Source of the DNA: Candidatus Saccharimonadota bacterium | GTDB lineage: Bacteria; Patescibacteriota; Saccharimonadia; Saccharimonadales; Saccharimonadaceae | Direction: 5' to 3' | Length of the DNA stretch: 64,000 bases | Assembly: GCA_030537075.1 (NCBI GenBank) | Contig: JAUNOS010000005.1 | Coordinates: 1 to 64,000 of the forward strand | Part shown: positions 34,321-42,610 of the stretch, one piece after another | Layout: every line of letters begins with the position of its first letter | Numbering within the stretch: position 1 is the first letter of the stretch | Translations under genes and position numbers: made by a program | The notes under the pieces: generated by a model | Told to the model about the DNA's origin: nothing | Database searches by the model: none | The model's input: the letters and a program-made list of their open reading frames with translations, nothing else

Positions 34321-34614
34321 ATGAAGCCTTACGCACAAGCAGCTACTATCACCGCTGGCGCTGGCCTACTATTGTTAGTCGTTGCGGTGCTTTTAGGCGA
34401 GGGTTTTTGGAATACCTTGCCCCAAGCAACCTGTCTCACTCACGGGCCGGGTTGCTTCTGCGAGGCGGTACATGGCGGGATTATAAAACAGCCGGTGAAT
34501 ACGCTCAGCTCTCTCGCCTTTGTCTATGTCGGCTTACTTGCTCTGTTGCGCCGGCTTGTCGCTTATTCTCAACCGGTATCTTGGATCAGGCTGCCGTCAT
34601 TGACAATACAATGA
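34321..34614 (+). pseudogene. Ceramidase-like membrane protein, N-terminal fragment
   Basis: The 97 residues begin with a membrane helix (ATITAGAGLLLLVVAVLL), then CFCEAVHGGIIKQPVNTLSS and FVYVGLLALLRR, which resembles the start of bacterial ceramidase/alkaline-phytoceramidase-type proteins (CE...GxIxQPxNTxSxLAFV). Those proteins have seven helices and about 230-270 residues with metal-binding His near the end; here the frame stops after two helices and no remainder is seen. TATACT (34307-34312) lies eight bases before ATG 34321. A new promoter and gene start right after the truncation. Confidence 0.55.
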
Positions 34615-34628
34615 TATTGTCGTACACT
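34600..34628 (+). promoter_or_regulatory. Promoter TTGACA-17-TACACT
   Basis: TTGACA (34600-34605), 17 bp, TACACT (34623-34628), ten bases before ATG 34639. It overlaps the end of the ceramidase-like fragment and supports 34639 as a true gene start. Confidence 0.7.
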
Positions 34629-34638
34629 GACACCAAAG

Positions 34639-35018
34639 ATGGAGAAGCAGCATTCACGACCACAAGCCGAGGTGCGCCCTGAGGGGGGGGGCGGTCCATC
34701 CTTGAGCGATGCAAGAGACTCTTGAGCAGGGTAGCCTTGAGAGTGGTCTTGGGGGAGCGGAAGGTTCTCTGTGAGCGATGCAAGCGGCCTTTGGGCGAGA
34801 AGGCCTTGGGGAGTGAGGTTGTGAGTGACGAGTCCTCTCAGGTCGATCGGACTTCTTCTCTGGCTAAGAGGAGAAAAATTTCCTTGATTGAAGCTGTCGA
34901 CCTGCCTGATCATGAGAAGGTTGTTGTCCTTAAGCCCTTAAAGCCGACGACGCGTGCGGAACAAGAAGCTTGGCTCAGGGAAGTTTCTCGCGGGCGACTC
35001 GTCTTCGTTAAGCCTTAA
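34639..35018 (+). pseudogene. Small basic-protein gene, out of frame at a G9 tract
   Basis: ATG 34639 gives MEKQHSRPQAEVRPEGGG and then leaves frame at nine consecutive G (34683-34691), ending at a TGA near 34725. With seven or ten G it would join the downstream frame ERCKRLLSRVALRVVLGE ... CERCKRPLGEKALG ... LKPTTRAEQEAWLREVSRG and end at 35018, about 125 residues with two CxxC-like pairs. A good promoter precedes it. It is a candidate ON/OFF switch gene or a homopolymer error; no family is recognised. Confidence 0.55.
34683..34691. repeat. G9 tract
   Basis: Nine consecutive G that separate the start of the small gene at 34639 from its downstream frame. A change to seven or ten restores the full reading frame. 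Confidence 0.85.
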
Positions 35019-35741
35019 CTACCGTACGCGTTCAGCAGCCACCCGCTGCGCCTCTTCGGCCAGTGTGTCGATATCCAGCGGCGCTAGTTCGGCGTCCAGT
35101 CCCTTTCGCTCCAGCGCCTTGCGTATCAAAAAGTCAGCGACGCGCGGGTTTTTCGGAAGTAGCGGGCCGTGCAAATAGGTAGCGATGACGTGGTGATGCA
35201 GCACGCCTTCGTGTCCATCAGCCAGGTTATTGCCCGCGCCGCGCACTACCTGTCCCAGCGGCGTCACGCCCTCGTCCAAGAAGGTCTGGCCGCTGTGATT
35301 TTCATAGCCGACCATGCGGCCAAATTGCTCATTTTCCAGCGTAATATTACCGATCAGCCGCTCTTCGCCCGCGCGCGTTTCCACCGGCAGGGCACCGATG
35401 CCGCGAATTTCTGTGCCGTCACCTGTCACGAAGCGCCGCCCGAACAGCTGGTACATGCCGCAGATCAGTAGCATTGGTGCGCCGCCCGTGACCAGCTGGC
35501 GCAATTCCTCGCCGCGCGCTAACAAATCGTCCTGAATGACCGTCTGTCCTGAGTCTTGCCCGCCGCCACCGACAAAGATGTCGCCTATCGAAAAGTCGGT
35601 CGCGTCGCCTGGATTATGGTCAATAATCTCTACCGCAAAGCCGCGCCACTCCAGCCGCTTTTTCAGCACCAAAACATTGCCCCAATCGCCGTACAAGTTC
35701 ATGTCGCGCGGGTACAGCTGAATGATGCGAATCGTCGTCAT
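35019..35741 (-). CDS. gatD: Lipid II isoglutaminyl synthase, glutaminase subunit GatD
   Basis: GatD releases ammonia from glutamine for MurT, which amidates D-Glu of the peptidoglycan stem. The 240 residues have the CobB/CobQ-like amidotransferase fold: YPRDMNLYGDWGN at the start, nucleophile Cys in LLICGMYQLFG near 95, and the catalytic His in IATYLHGPLLPKNP near 190. ATG 35741 overlaps the murT stop by 4 bp (ATGA), so the two subunits are co-translated. Confidence 0.92.
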   Translation of the reverse strand: MTTIRIIQLYPRDMNLYGDWGNVLVLKKRLEWRGFAVEIIDHNPGDATDFSIGDIFVGGGGQDSGQTVIQDDLLARGEELRQLVTGGAPMLLICGMYQLFGRRFVTGDGTEIRGIGALPVETRAGEERLIGNITLENEQFGRMVGYENHSGQTFLDEGVTPLGQVVRGAGNNLADGHEGVLHHHVIATYLHGPLLPKNPRVADFLIRKALERKGLDAELAPLDIDTLAEEAQRVAAERVR

Positions 35742-37000
35742 GAGATATCCTCCACCTCTGTTTTTGCCGCCAGGAGTTTGCGCAAGGTCGTCATGGCGGT
35801 GTAGCTACAGAAAATCTGTTTTGGTGCCTCAGGCTGGTCGGCCAGGAATTGATCCAGCGCCGCTGCTAACTCTTCCTCTACCGCGCCTACCGGCACTTCA
35901 TCATAGCCCAGGCGCAGCGCCATATCATGCGCCCGCGACCCGCTGACTAGCGCCACGTGCTTGAGGGCCGTAAAATCCACATCCCACAACCAGCTCATGT
36001 CGCGCCCGTCGGCGTAATTGTCATTAATGGCAATCATCGTGGCGCGGTCTCGGCCTGCAAACGACAGCAGACTGAGCCGAAAGCCACTGGGGTTTTTTAC
36101 CAGCAGTAGGTCAATCGGCGCACCGCGATAGTAAATGGTCTCGCCCCGACCAAAGGCGGGCTGCACCTGGCTGAGTGCCGTGAGAAAAGTCTGCACAGGT
36201 GTGTCAGGCATAATGACGCACGCCAGGCTCAGCGCCGCCGCCGCATTCAGCAAATTGTACACGCCGCTTAAGCTCACTGACACTTCATGCGTCTGACTAT
36301 CCAGCATAAAACTGGCCCGTTGGTCGCCGACTTGGGTCAGCAGCACGTCGGCGGGCACCGCATCATTGGCGCTTGCGCCGCCAGCCTTCAGGGCGTCGTC
36401 CGTCGGCATTAGCTGCAGTAGCTCTGTGGTGAGGCCAAAATACCGCGCCTCAGCCTGCGTCTGTTCATGCAGCCGATACACCCGCGGATCGTCGCGGTTC
36501 AGCACCACCGTGTCGGTCGTCGCCTCGGCGATTTTACCGAGGAACCCAGCCGCCGTGTCAATTTCCCCAAACCGATCCAGCTGGTCGCGCATGACGTTCA
36601 GGAGCAGTGAATAGCGGGGACGTACCATCTGGACAAATTTGACCGCCCAGGCCTCGTCCAGCTCCAGCACCGCGATATCGGCATGAAGCCGTCCGCGACC
36701 GTCAACTTCGCCCAGCAGTGCTGCTGCCACGCCGCGGGAAAAATTACTCCCCGTACGGTTCGTGAATACTTTGAGTCCCGCCGCTTCCAGCAGCTCCACC
36801 ACGATTTTGGTCGTCGTCGTCTTGCCATTGGTACCAGAGATCACCACCACGCCGTGCGGCAGATCACGCAGCGTCCGGGCGATAAAGCCGCGGTCAATTT
36901 TCTCCACCACCAGCCCCGGCAGCGCCGAACCGCCGCCACGCAGCCGCATGCCAGCACGGACGGTTTTGCCGATAAAAGTTGTGAGCAGTTGTCGAGACAT
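35738..37000 (-). CDS. murT: Lipid II isoglutaminyl synthase, Mur-ligase subunit MurT
   Basis: The 420-residue Mur-ligase-like ATPase activates the D-Glu carboxylate of lipid II. It shows VVISGTNGKTTTTKIV (P-loop near 58), the central ligase domain, and the C-terminal MurT signature YADGRDMSWLWDVDF with the catalytic Asp. The zinc-ribbon insertion with four Cys known from Gram-positive MurT is absent: its place (QAEARYFGLTTELLQLMPTD) has no Cys. ATG 37000 is preferred because TATAAT on the minus strand (37013-37008) lies seven bases upstream. Confidence 0.9.
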   Translation of the reverse strand: MSRQLLTTFIGKTVRAGMRLRGGGSALPGLVVEKIDRGFIARTLRDLPHGVVVISGTNGKTTTTKIVVELLEAAGLKVFTNRTGSNFSRGVAAALLGEVDGRGRLHADIAVLELDEAWAVKFVQMVRPRYSLLLNVMRDQLDRFGEIDTAAGFLGKIAEATTDTVVLNRDDPRVYRLHEQTQAEARYFGLTTELLQLMPTDDALKAGGASANDAVPADVLLTQVGDQRASFMLDSQTHEVSVSLSGVYNLLNAAAALSLACVIMPDTPVQTFLTALSQVQPAFGRGETIYYRGAPIDLLLVKNPSGFRLSLLSFAGRDRATMIAINDNYADGRDMSWLWDVDFTALKHVALVSGSRAHDMALRLGYDEVPVGAVEEELAAALDQFLADQPEAPKQIFCSYTAMTTLRKLLAAKTEVEDIS

Positions 37001-37037
37001 ATCTCTTATTATACACCTCTTGTGGTACAATAGAGAT

Positions 37038-37412
37038 ATGTTTTTGGTGGGGATGATTCAGTGGTGGTATGGTGCTGGGCTATGGCGTCATATCAAGCTA
37101 AGCGGGCTTGGCATCCTTCGCACTGCTGACTTTTTCTCGGTCGGACTGCTGGCTCGCACACTGTTCAACCCCTTTCGTCAAATTTCTGCCGGCCAAGTCA
37201 ATGGTCCGCTACCCCTCCAGCTCCAGGCCTTCTTTGACCGGCTGTTCTCGCGCGTCATCGGCTTTTTCGTGCGCTCTATGGTCATCATCTGTGGATTGGT
37301 GGTGATAGTTGTGCGCTGCGTGTGGACACTGGTGAGTATCATGATATGGGTGCTTTTACCAATCTTGCCGCTCATCGGACTTATATTATGGCAGATGGGA
37401 GTCGCGCCATGA
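37038..37412 (+). CDS. Membrane protein coupled to the Clp-like ATPase
   Basis: The 124 residues form a short amphipathic N-terminus and hydrophobic helices near 60-80 (RVIGFFVRSMVIICGLVVIV) and 85-115. No family is recognised. TACAAT (37026-37031) ends six bases before ATG 37038. The stop overlaps the start of the next gene by 4 bp (ATGA), so it is translated together with the membrane-anchored Clp-type ATPase and is a likely partner. Confidence 0.65.
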   Translation: MFLVGMIQWWYGAGLWRHIKLSGLGILRTADFFSVGLLARTLFNPFRQISAGQVNGPLPLQLQAFFDRLFSRVIGFFVRSMVIICGLVVIVVRCVWTLVSIMIWVLLPILPLIGLILWQMGVAP

Positions 37413-39844
37413 CAGATATTCGCCCTGTGCTGAAGTATGACAGTCTGCGTGCTCGAAAAGCTCGCTTTACGGTCCGTTTTGGTGCGGTGTGGCATGTTTT
37501 AGTGACAGCGCTGGCAGTAGCACTGGTGGCACTGGGGATGTGGATCTTGCTGGAGCACGGCGCGATTGGCTGGCTGCTCATCGGACTAAGCGGGCCACTG
37601 GTGATGCTCAGCGTGTGGTGGCAGGCTGAGCTAAAGACCATGCCGACGTCCTCTCGGCCAGAGACGATGGATGACGTACTGGCGGCTGATGTGCTGGGGC
37701 GCCTCACCGCGCAGCCAACCCCGCGGCAGGTCGTGGACATCATCGCGCAAACTCGGGCTGGGCAGTTCATGGCAGTGCGCCTGGGCTTGACGCCAAACTT
37801 CTTGGCTCATCTCGCGAGTGATGACGTGACGCGCATGGAGGATCTTTGGACGCAAGCACTGGCAGTCCAGCGCGAGACAGGGAGTCCGAAGGTGACGGGC
37901 GCGGTGCTGGCAGTGGCAGTGTTGCGGCAATTCCCCGAGCACGAAGCGCTGCTGGCCCACCTGGCACTGGCCCCAGATGATGTGCTCGAGGGGATTCGCT
38001 GGTATGAGCGACTGAAGTCCTTCGTCGAACAGGCGTCGGAGCGGCCGCTGCGGACAGGTGGCATCGCGCGTGATTGGTCGTTCGGCTATACGCCGCTGCT
38101 GAGTCGATTTGCACAAAATCTCAGCCAGCAGGTGTCGGGTGGTACGCTTTTTCGCAAGATGGGCGCACACACTGATGTGCTCGAACAGATGATGAAGCTG
38201 TTTGCAGGCGGCGGTCGGCAAAACCTGGCACTGGTCGGGCCGGATGGCGTCGGCAAGAGCACGCTCGTGGCGGCATTCGCAGAGATGCTGATCGATGGTC
38301 ATCGCGACGTGCCATCACATTTGTTGTACCAGCAGGTCTTCCTGCTCGATGCCTCAGCTCTCATTTCTGCGGCGTCGGGTCGTGGTGAGCTGGAGGCGCT
38401 GGTGACGCGGATACTGAACGAAGCATTTGCCTCGAAAAATGTCATCTTGTGTCTGGAAAATGCGCAGGTTTTCTTCGAAGAGGGTGTCGGCTCGGTGGAC
38501 ATCAGCAATCTTTTGCTGCCGGTGCTACAGGCGGGTCGTCTGCGCATGATCATGGCGATGGACGAGCAGCGCTATCTGCAGATTTCTCAGCGTAATACCC
38601 AGCTGGCACAGGCGCTGAACGTCATGGCGGTGCGCGAGCCGGGGCGCGAGGAGACCCTACACATTATGCGCGACCAGCTGCTGCTATTCGAGCATCAGCA
38701 CAAGGTGACATATATGCTGCAGGCGCTCAATGAGGCATATCGAGTGGGTGAACGCTACGTGCAGGATCGCGCCATGCCGGGAAGGGCCCTGACGGTTCTT
38801 GAGGCGGCGGCGCGTCATGCCAGTGGCGGACTCGTCACCGCCCAATCCGTCGACGATGCGGTCGAAAAGACCATGGGGGTGAAAATCGCTACGGCGTCCG
38901 CGCCTGACGAGCGGGAAAAATTGCTCAACCTCGAGAACCTTATCCACCAGCGGATGATCAATCAGTCGCGCGCCGTCAGTGTGGTGTCAGACGCCATCCG
39001 TCGGGCACGGGCTGGTGTGCGCAACCTCGACCGGCCCATCGGCACCTTCCTGTTTCTCGGCCCCACCGGCGTGGGTAAGACGGAGCTGTCTAAGGCGCTG
39101 GCTGAGGTGTATTTTGCGGGTGAGGACAATCTCATTCGCTTGGATCTGAACGAATTTGTCCGTCCCGAAGACGTGGCGCGCCTCATCGCCGATGGCGCCA
39201 GTGACCCGCTCAGCCTGACCGCTCAGGTGCAAAAACGACCGTTTTCGGTGGTGCTGCTGGACGAAATTGAAAAAGCCCATCCACAGGTGCTGACCACCCT
39301 ACTGCAGCTGCTGGACGAAGGTATTTTGCGCGATGAAAAGAACCGGGAAGTCAGTTTTCGCGACTGTATCATCATCGCCACTTCGAACGCGGGCGCTGAG
39401 CGCATCCGCGAATACATCGAGCGCGGCTACCAGTTGGAGCAGTTCGAGCAGACTTTTATCAACGAGCTCATCAATGCTAATTTGTTTCGCCCCGAATTCC
39501 TCAACCGCTTTGATGAGATCGTGCTGTTTCGTCCGCTGGAAAAGACCGAACTGCTGCAGGTGGTGGACCTCATCTTGGCCGGCATCAACAAAACGCTGGA
39601 GCCGCAAAAAATCCAAGTCGCCGTGGAACCTGCTGGTAAACAGCTCCTGGTGGATGCTGGCTATGACCCGCGCCTAGGTGCACGTCCGATGCGCCGCGTG
39701 GTGCAGCGCGCCGTGGAAAATACCGTTGCCAAACAACTGCTAGCCGGCACGGTGGCGCCCGGCAGTACCACCATCATCACCGCAGAGCAGATCCGGGCAG
39801 TGGTGGGCGAAGCGCCAGCGCTTGACGCGCCGACAGGGGTGTAG
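37409..39844 (+). CDS. Membrane-anchored Clp/Hsp100-type double AAA+ ATPase
   Basis: The 811 residues begin with two membrane helices (VLVTALAVALVALGMWIL, GWLLIGLSGPLVMLSVWW), then a Clp-N-like helical region (about 85-230), D1 (GPDGVGKST near 277) and D2 ([11 protein letters not shown] near 558, [13 protein letters not shown], and LGARPMRRVVQRAVE). In D1 the Walker B end reads ILCLENAQ, so the catalytic acid pair is altered and D1 may bind but not hydrolyse ATP. There is no ClpB middle domain and no obvious ClpP loop. It probably unfolds or extracts envelope proteins; the adjacent membrane protein may be its adaptor. Confidence 0.82.
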   Translation: MTDIRPVLKYDSLRARKARFTVRFGAVWHVLVTALAVALVALGMWILLEHGAIGWLLIGLSGPLVMLSVWWQAELKTMPTSSRPETMDDVLAADVLGRLTAQPTPRQVVDIIAQTRAGQFMAVRLGLTPNFLAHLASDDVTRMEDLWTQALAVQRETGSPKVTGAVLAVAVLRQFPEHEALLAHLALAPDDVLEGIRWYERLKSFVEQASERPLRTGGIARDWSFGYTPLLSRFAQNLSQQVSGGTLFRKMGAHTDVLEQMMKLFAGGGRQNLALVGPDGVGKSTLVAAFAEMLIDGHRDVPSHLLYQQVFLLDASALISAASGRGELEALVTRILNEAFASKNVILCLENAQVFFEEGVGSVDISNLLLPVLQAGRLRMIMAMDEQRYLQISQRNTQLAQALNVMAVREPGREETLHIMRDQLLLFEHQHKVTYMLQALNEAYRVGERYVQDRAMPGRALTVLEAAARHASGGLVTAQSVDDAVEKTMGVKIATASAPDEREKLLNLENLIHQRMINQSRAVSVVSDAIRRARAGVRNLDRPIGTFLFLGPTGVGKTELSKALAEVYFAGEDNLIRLDLNEFVRPEDVARLIADGASDPLSLTAQVQKRPFSVVLLDEIEKAHPQVLTTLLQLLDEGILRDEKNREVSFRDCIIIATSNAGAERIREYIERGYQLEQFEQTFINELINANLFRPEFLNRFDEIVLFRPLEKTELLQVVDLILAGINKTLEPQKIQVAVEPAGKQLLVDAGYDPRLGARPMRRVVQRAVENTVAKQLLAGTVAPGSTTIITAEQIRAVVGEAPALDAPTGV

Positions 39845-39848
39845 AAAT

Positions 39849-41282
39849 CTACCGCTCCAGTCCCGTCGCAATCTCTGGGTAGTCCTTGGCGAACTTTTCA
39901 GGGGTAGGGAGCTGCGGTAGCCTGCCACGAAACTCTTCATAGAACGCCCGATAATAATTAGTAGTTTCGGCAAATTCATCGGTCGCTGCATACGCCTTCT
40001 TGATCCATCCCCAAATATCATTAATGTCATCCTCGGTCAGCTTGTTCATCTCTTGCAGGCAGGCCGTAAAGGCGGTGTTATGGAGGGCGCTGAATGTATC
40101 CAATGTGTATGTTGGCGTTATAGCTATTCTTTTGAGCGCTTTTTCAAGCAGGCGCGCCCTGTTCGCTGTTATTTCTTTGGCAACTCCTGACGCCAGGTTG
40201 CCAGCAAACTCATTAAATTTTGCCGCGACCCCATCGCATTGCTCTTTATAGAATCTCGCGAGCCGATCAATGCCTTCCTGGTTTGTCGGGAGGCTCATGC
40301 TAGACCGTTGGTTGGCAAATTTATTGGCGGCCGCTAGCTCTTCTGCGGTCTTCTGGCACTGGCGAAGCGGCTCTAGCAGTTCGTGGAGATTTGAGAGACT
40401 GTGGCCGAGAAGCTCATTTGAGAGAGGGGTGTATAAGAGGTCATCATTTTCAGGACTACGCACTGCCACAACGCCGAGTGCCAGTCTTATCAAGAAGTCC
40501 CTCGGATTTTGAGGGGCTAGTATTTCATGATCCCTAAGCTGTGTATGCAGAGCGGACTGAAGATAATGAGGCATATCAGTGACACAGAGGGTGCCTGAAT
40601 CTTTCCTTAGGTCAGCAAAAACACCTTCCATAGAACTATTAAACTGACTGGAGAGTTCACGGTAGCGCTCCCTTCTAGCAGCATAATCTCCGATGCTCCC
40701 TATGACGCCACCCGCCATACTGATGAGTAGGGCGACGGCATAACCCGTAGGGTCGCTAGGTGCTAGGCGGTATGCCACTTCACATCCTGCGAATCCCACA
40801 AATAGAGCTGTACGCCCCATGGCAGCCATGGCGTGATTTCCTGCAGTCTTGCCATCGGTGCGCTCTATGACACGACGTTGTAACTCGGCGATTTCGCTGA
40901 GTTCTGATAGGTGCTGGCCGCCAATATTGACAAAAGTTTCCCCCAATTTTTTATCTGAAAAAACACAGGCGTTGCCATCTGGCGATATGACGCAGTATGA
41001 GTAAGCAGTGCCTTTATAGTCCCAGCACTGTGCTGTCGCTTCAAGGCGAGATACGGTTTCGTTGATGCTTTCCTCAGGATATTCAAGAGCTTCAAGATCT
41101 TCCGCTGCGGCCTTATACAGAGGACTGAAAGTGACCACCGTCTCTCCCTTGTGGATCTCGCCTAAGGAGCAGCAGCTCGTGTCGGCAGATAGCTCTTTCC
41201 TCAGATTCGCCAGGTCTATCCCAAACTTTCGTATCTCCCGTCCTGAAAGCTCACGAGAACTCGGCGTTAACTCATTTGACAT
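39849..41282 (-). CDS. Large hypothetical protein with a membrane hairpin
   Basis: The 477 residues have a soluble N-terminal domain with Cys (DTSCCSLGEIHKGETVV, ATAQCWDYKGTAYSYCVISP), a hydrophobic pair of helices around 153-195 (ALFVGFAGCEVAY, AVALLISMAGGVIGSIGDYA) and a long helical C-terminal part. No family is recognised. It follows convergently the Clp-type ATPase with 4 bp between the stops. The composition is slightly richer in AT. A local promoter is not clear, although AT-rich sequence with TGATAAT lies before ATG 41282. Confidence 0.6.
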   Translation of the reverse strand: MSNELTPSSRELSGREIRKFGIDLANLRKELSADTSCCSLGEIHKGETVVTFSPLYKAAAEDLEALEYPEESINETVSRLEATAQCWDYKGTAYSYCVISPDGNACVFSDKKLGETFVNIGGQHLSELSEIAELQRRVIERTDGKTAGNHAMAAMGRTALFVGFAGCEVAYRLAPSDPTGYAVALLISMAGGVIGSIGDYAARRERYRELSSQFNSSMEGVFADLRKDSGTLCVTDMPHYLQSALHTQLRDHEILAPQNPRDFLIRLALGVVAVRSPENDDLLYTPLSNELLGHSLSNLHELLEPLRQCQKTAEELAAANKFANQRSSMSLPTNQEGIDRLARFYKEQCDGVAAKFNEFAGNLASGVAKEITANRARLLEKALKRIAITPTYTLDTFSALHNTAFTACLQEMNKLTEDDINDIWGWIKKAYAATDEFAETTNYYRAFYEEFRGRLPQLPTPEKFAKDYPEIATGLER

Positions 41283-41328
41283 AGTGAAATTGGATCACTT
41301 TATTGCCAAATTATCAATAATATCATTA

Positions 41329-41405
41329 TGGTACCCCGCACAGGAATCGAACCTGCAACCTTTGGTACCGGAAACCAACGCTCTATCCAGTTGAGCTAAC
41401 GGGGC
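41329..41405 (-). tRNA. tRNA-Arg (CCG)
   Basis: Acceptor GCCCCGT/GCGGGGT with wobble positions, D arm GCTC...GAGC, anticodon stem TTGGT/ACCAA around loop TTCCGGT (anticodon CCG), T arm GCAGG TTCGATT CCTGT, discriminator A and encoded CCA. Confidence 0.92.
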
Positions 41406-41411
41406 GGAAAA

Positions 41412-41488
41412 TGGTACGCCCGGCACGATTCGAACGTGCGACCACTTGGTTCGAAGCCAAGTACTCTAATCCGCTGAGCTACGGGCGC
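41412..41488 (-). tRNA. tRNA-Arg (UCG)
   Basis: Acceptor GCGCCCG/CGGGCGT, D arm GCTC...GAGT, anticodon stem CTTGG/CCAAG around loop CTTCGAA (anticodon TCG), T arm GCACG TTCGAAT CGTGC, encoded CCA. It lies 6 bp from the Arg-CCG gene, probably on one transcript. Confidence 0.94.
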
Positions 41489-41544
41489 ATACCACGCTTC
41501 ATTATATCACATCGCTATCCTCGAGAACATGCTATACTATGTCC

Positions 41545-42564
41545 ATGGAATTGCGGACTGGAATCTCACTGAAATTATATACCACTATGCGACTTGGCGG
41601 CGATGCCAGGATGATGGCGCCAGCGACAACGGTGGACGACGTCAGGGAAATCTATCGTGCGGCGAAGGCGCAGCAGCTCCCCGTGTTCGTGCTGGGCGGC
41701 GGCAGTAACGTCATCGCACATGATGAGGGGTATAACGGCGTGGTGCTCCTGAACCACCTAAAGGGCTTTGATGTCGTGTTCGACGACGGCACTATAGCGG
41801 TTGTCAAAATCGGTGCGGGCGAAGTGTGGGATGAGGTCGTGAAGCGAACGGTTGACCTGGGGCTGAGCGGCATCGAGGCGATGTCAGCCATCCCGGGGAC
41901 GGCTGGTGCGGCGCCAGTGCAGAATGTCGGTGCCTACGGGCAGGAAATAGCGGATACATTCGTGGAGCTAGAGGCATACGATTCGCTGCGTGACGAAGTG
42001 GTGAAGATCAATGCTCAGCAATGTGAGTTTTCGTACCGTCACAGTATTTTCCGTGGGTCAGCGGCGGGGCGTTACTGTATTTTGAACATCACGCTCAAGC
42101 TGTTCCACCTCCCGCCGAAACCACCGTTTTATGCAGGGCTCCAGCAGTACCTTGATGATCGTCACATTACTACTTTTACGCCGCAAGTCATCCGTGATGC
42201 AGTGATGGCCATTCGCTTTGATAAGCTACCTGACCCAGTCAAGCATCCGAACGCTGGCTCATTTTTCAAGAATTCGCTTATCGAGCCGTGGCAGCTGAAG
42301 CAGCTGCGTGAGGACTATCCCGACATGCCGTGCTATGACATGCCAAATGGTACTTGCAAGGTGCCGACTGGCTGGCTCATCGAAAGGGCTGGCTATAAGG
42401 GGCGGGAGCTTCGCGGTATCCGGGTGCATGATAAGAATGCACTGGTGCTGATAAATGAGTCAGCCACGAGCTACCAGGACTTGGCTGCAGTGCGCGACGA
42501 AATCATCCAGGCGGTGTATGATAAGTTTCATATTCGCATCGAGCAAGAACCATTGGAAATCTAG
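41545..42564 (+). CDS. murB: UDP-N-acetylenolpyruvoylglucosamine reductase MurB
   Basis: FAD enzyme that reduces the MurA product to UDP-MurNAc. The 339 residues show the FAD motifs VLGGGSNVIAHDEG and SAIPGTAGAAPVQNVGAYGQ, the tyrosine loop FSYRHSIF, the catalytic Ser in HPNAGSFFKN, and the C-terminal Glu in LVLINESATSYQDLA: a type I MurB. ATG 41545 is chosen over ATG 41539 because TATACT (41533-41538) would run straight into the latter but leaves six bases before 41545, the usual spacing in this window. Confidence 0.95.
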   Translation: MELRTGISLKLYTTMRLGGDARMMAPATTVDDVREIYRAAKAQQLPVFVLGGGSNVIAHDEGYNGVVLLNHLKGFDVVFDDGTIAVVKIGAGEVWDEVVKRTVDLGLSGIEAMSAIPGTAGAAPVQNVGAYGQEIADTFVELEAYDSLRDEVVKINAQQCEFSYRHSIFRGSAAGRYCILNITLKLFHLPPKPPFYAGLQQYLDDRHITTFTPQVIRDAVMAIRFDKLPDPVKHPNAGSFFKNSLIEPWQLKQLREDYPDMPCYDMPNGTCKVPTGWLIERAGYKGRELRGIRVHDKNALVLINESATSYQDLAAVRDEIIQAVYDKFHIRIEQEPLEI

Positions 42565-42610
42565 CGGATAACGCTTGCGCTTCGCTTCGCGACCGAGTAT
42601 ATTAGAGAGT

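Noticed and set aside
34321-34614. Considered as a complete short membrane protein
   Set aside because: The resemblance to the first two helices of a seven-helix ceramidase-like family and the abrupt end before a new promoter favour a truncated fragment.
36998-37040. Inverted symmetry between the murT and 37038 start regions considered as an operator
   Set aside because: It arises mostly from both sides having a -10 box and an ATATG start; the arms are imperfect and no repressor-like site stands out.
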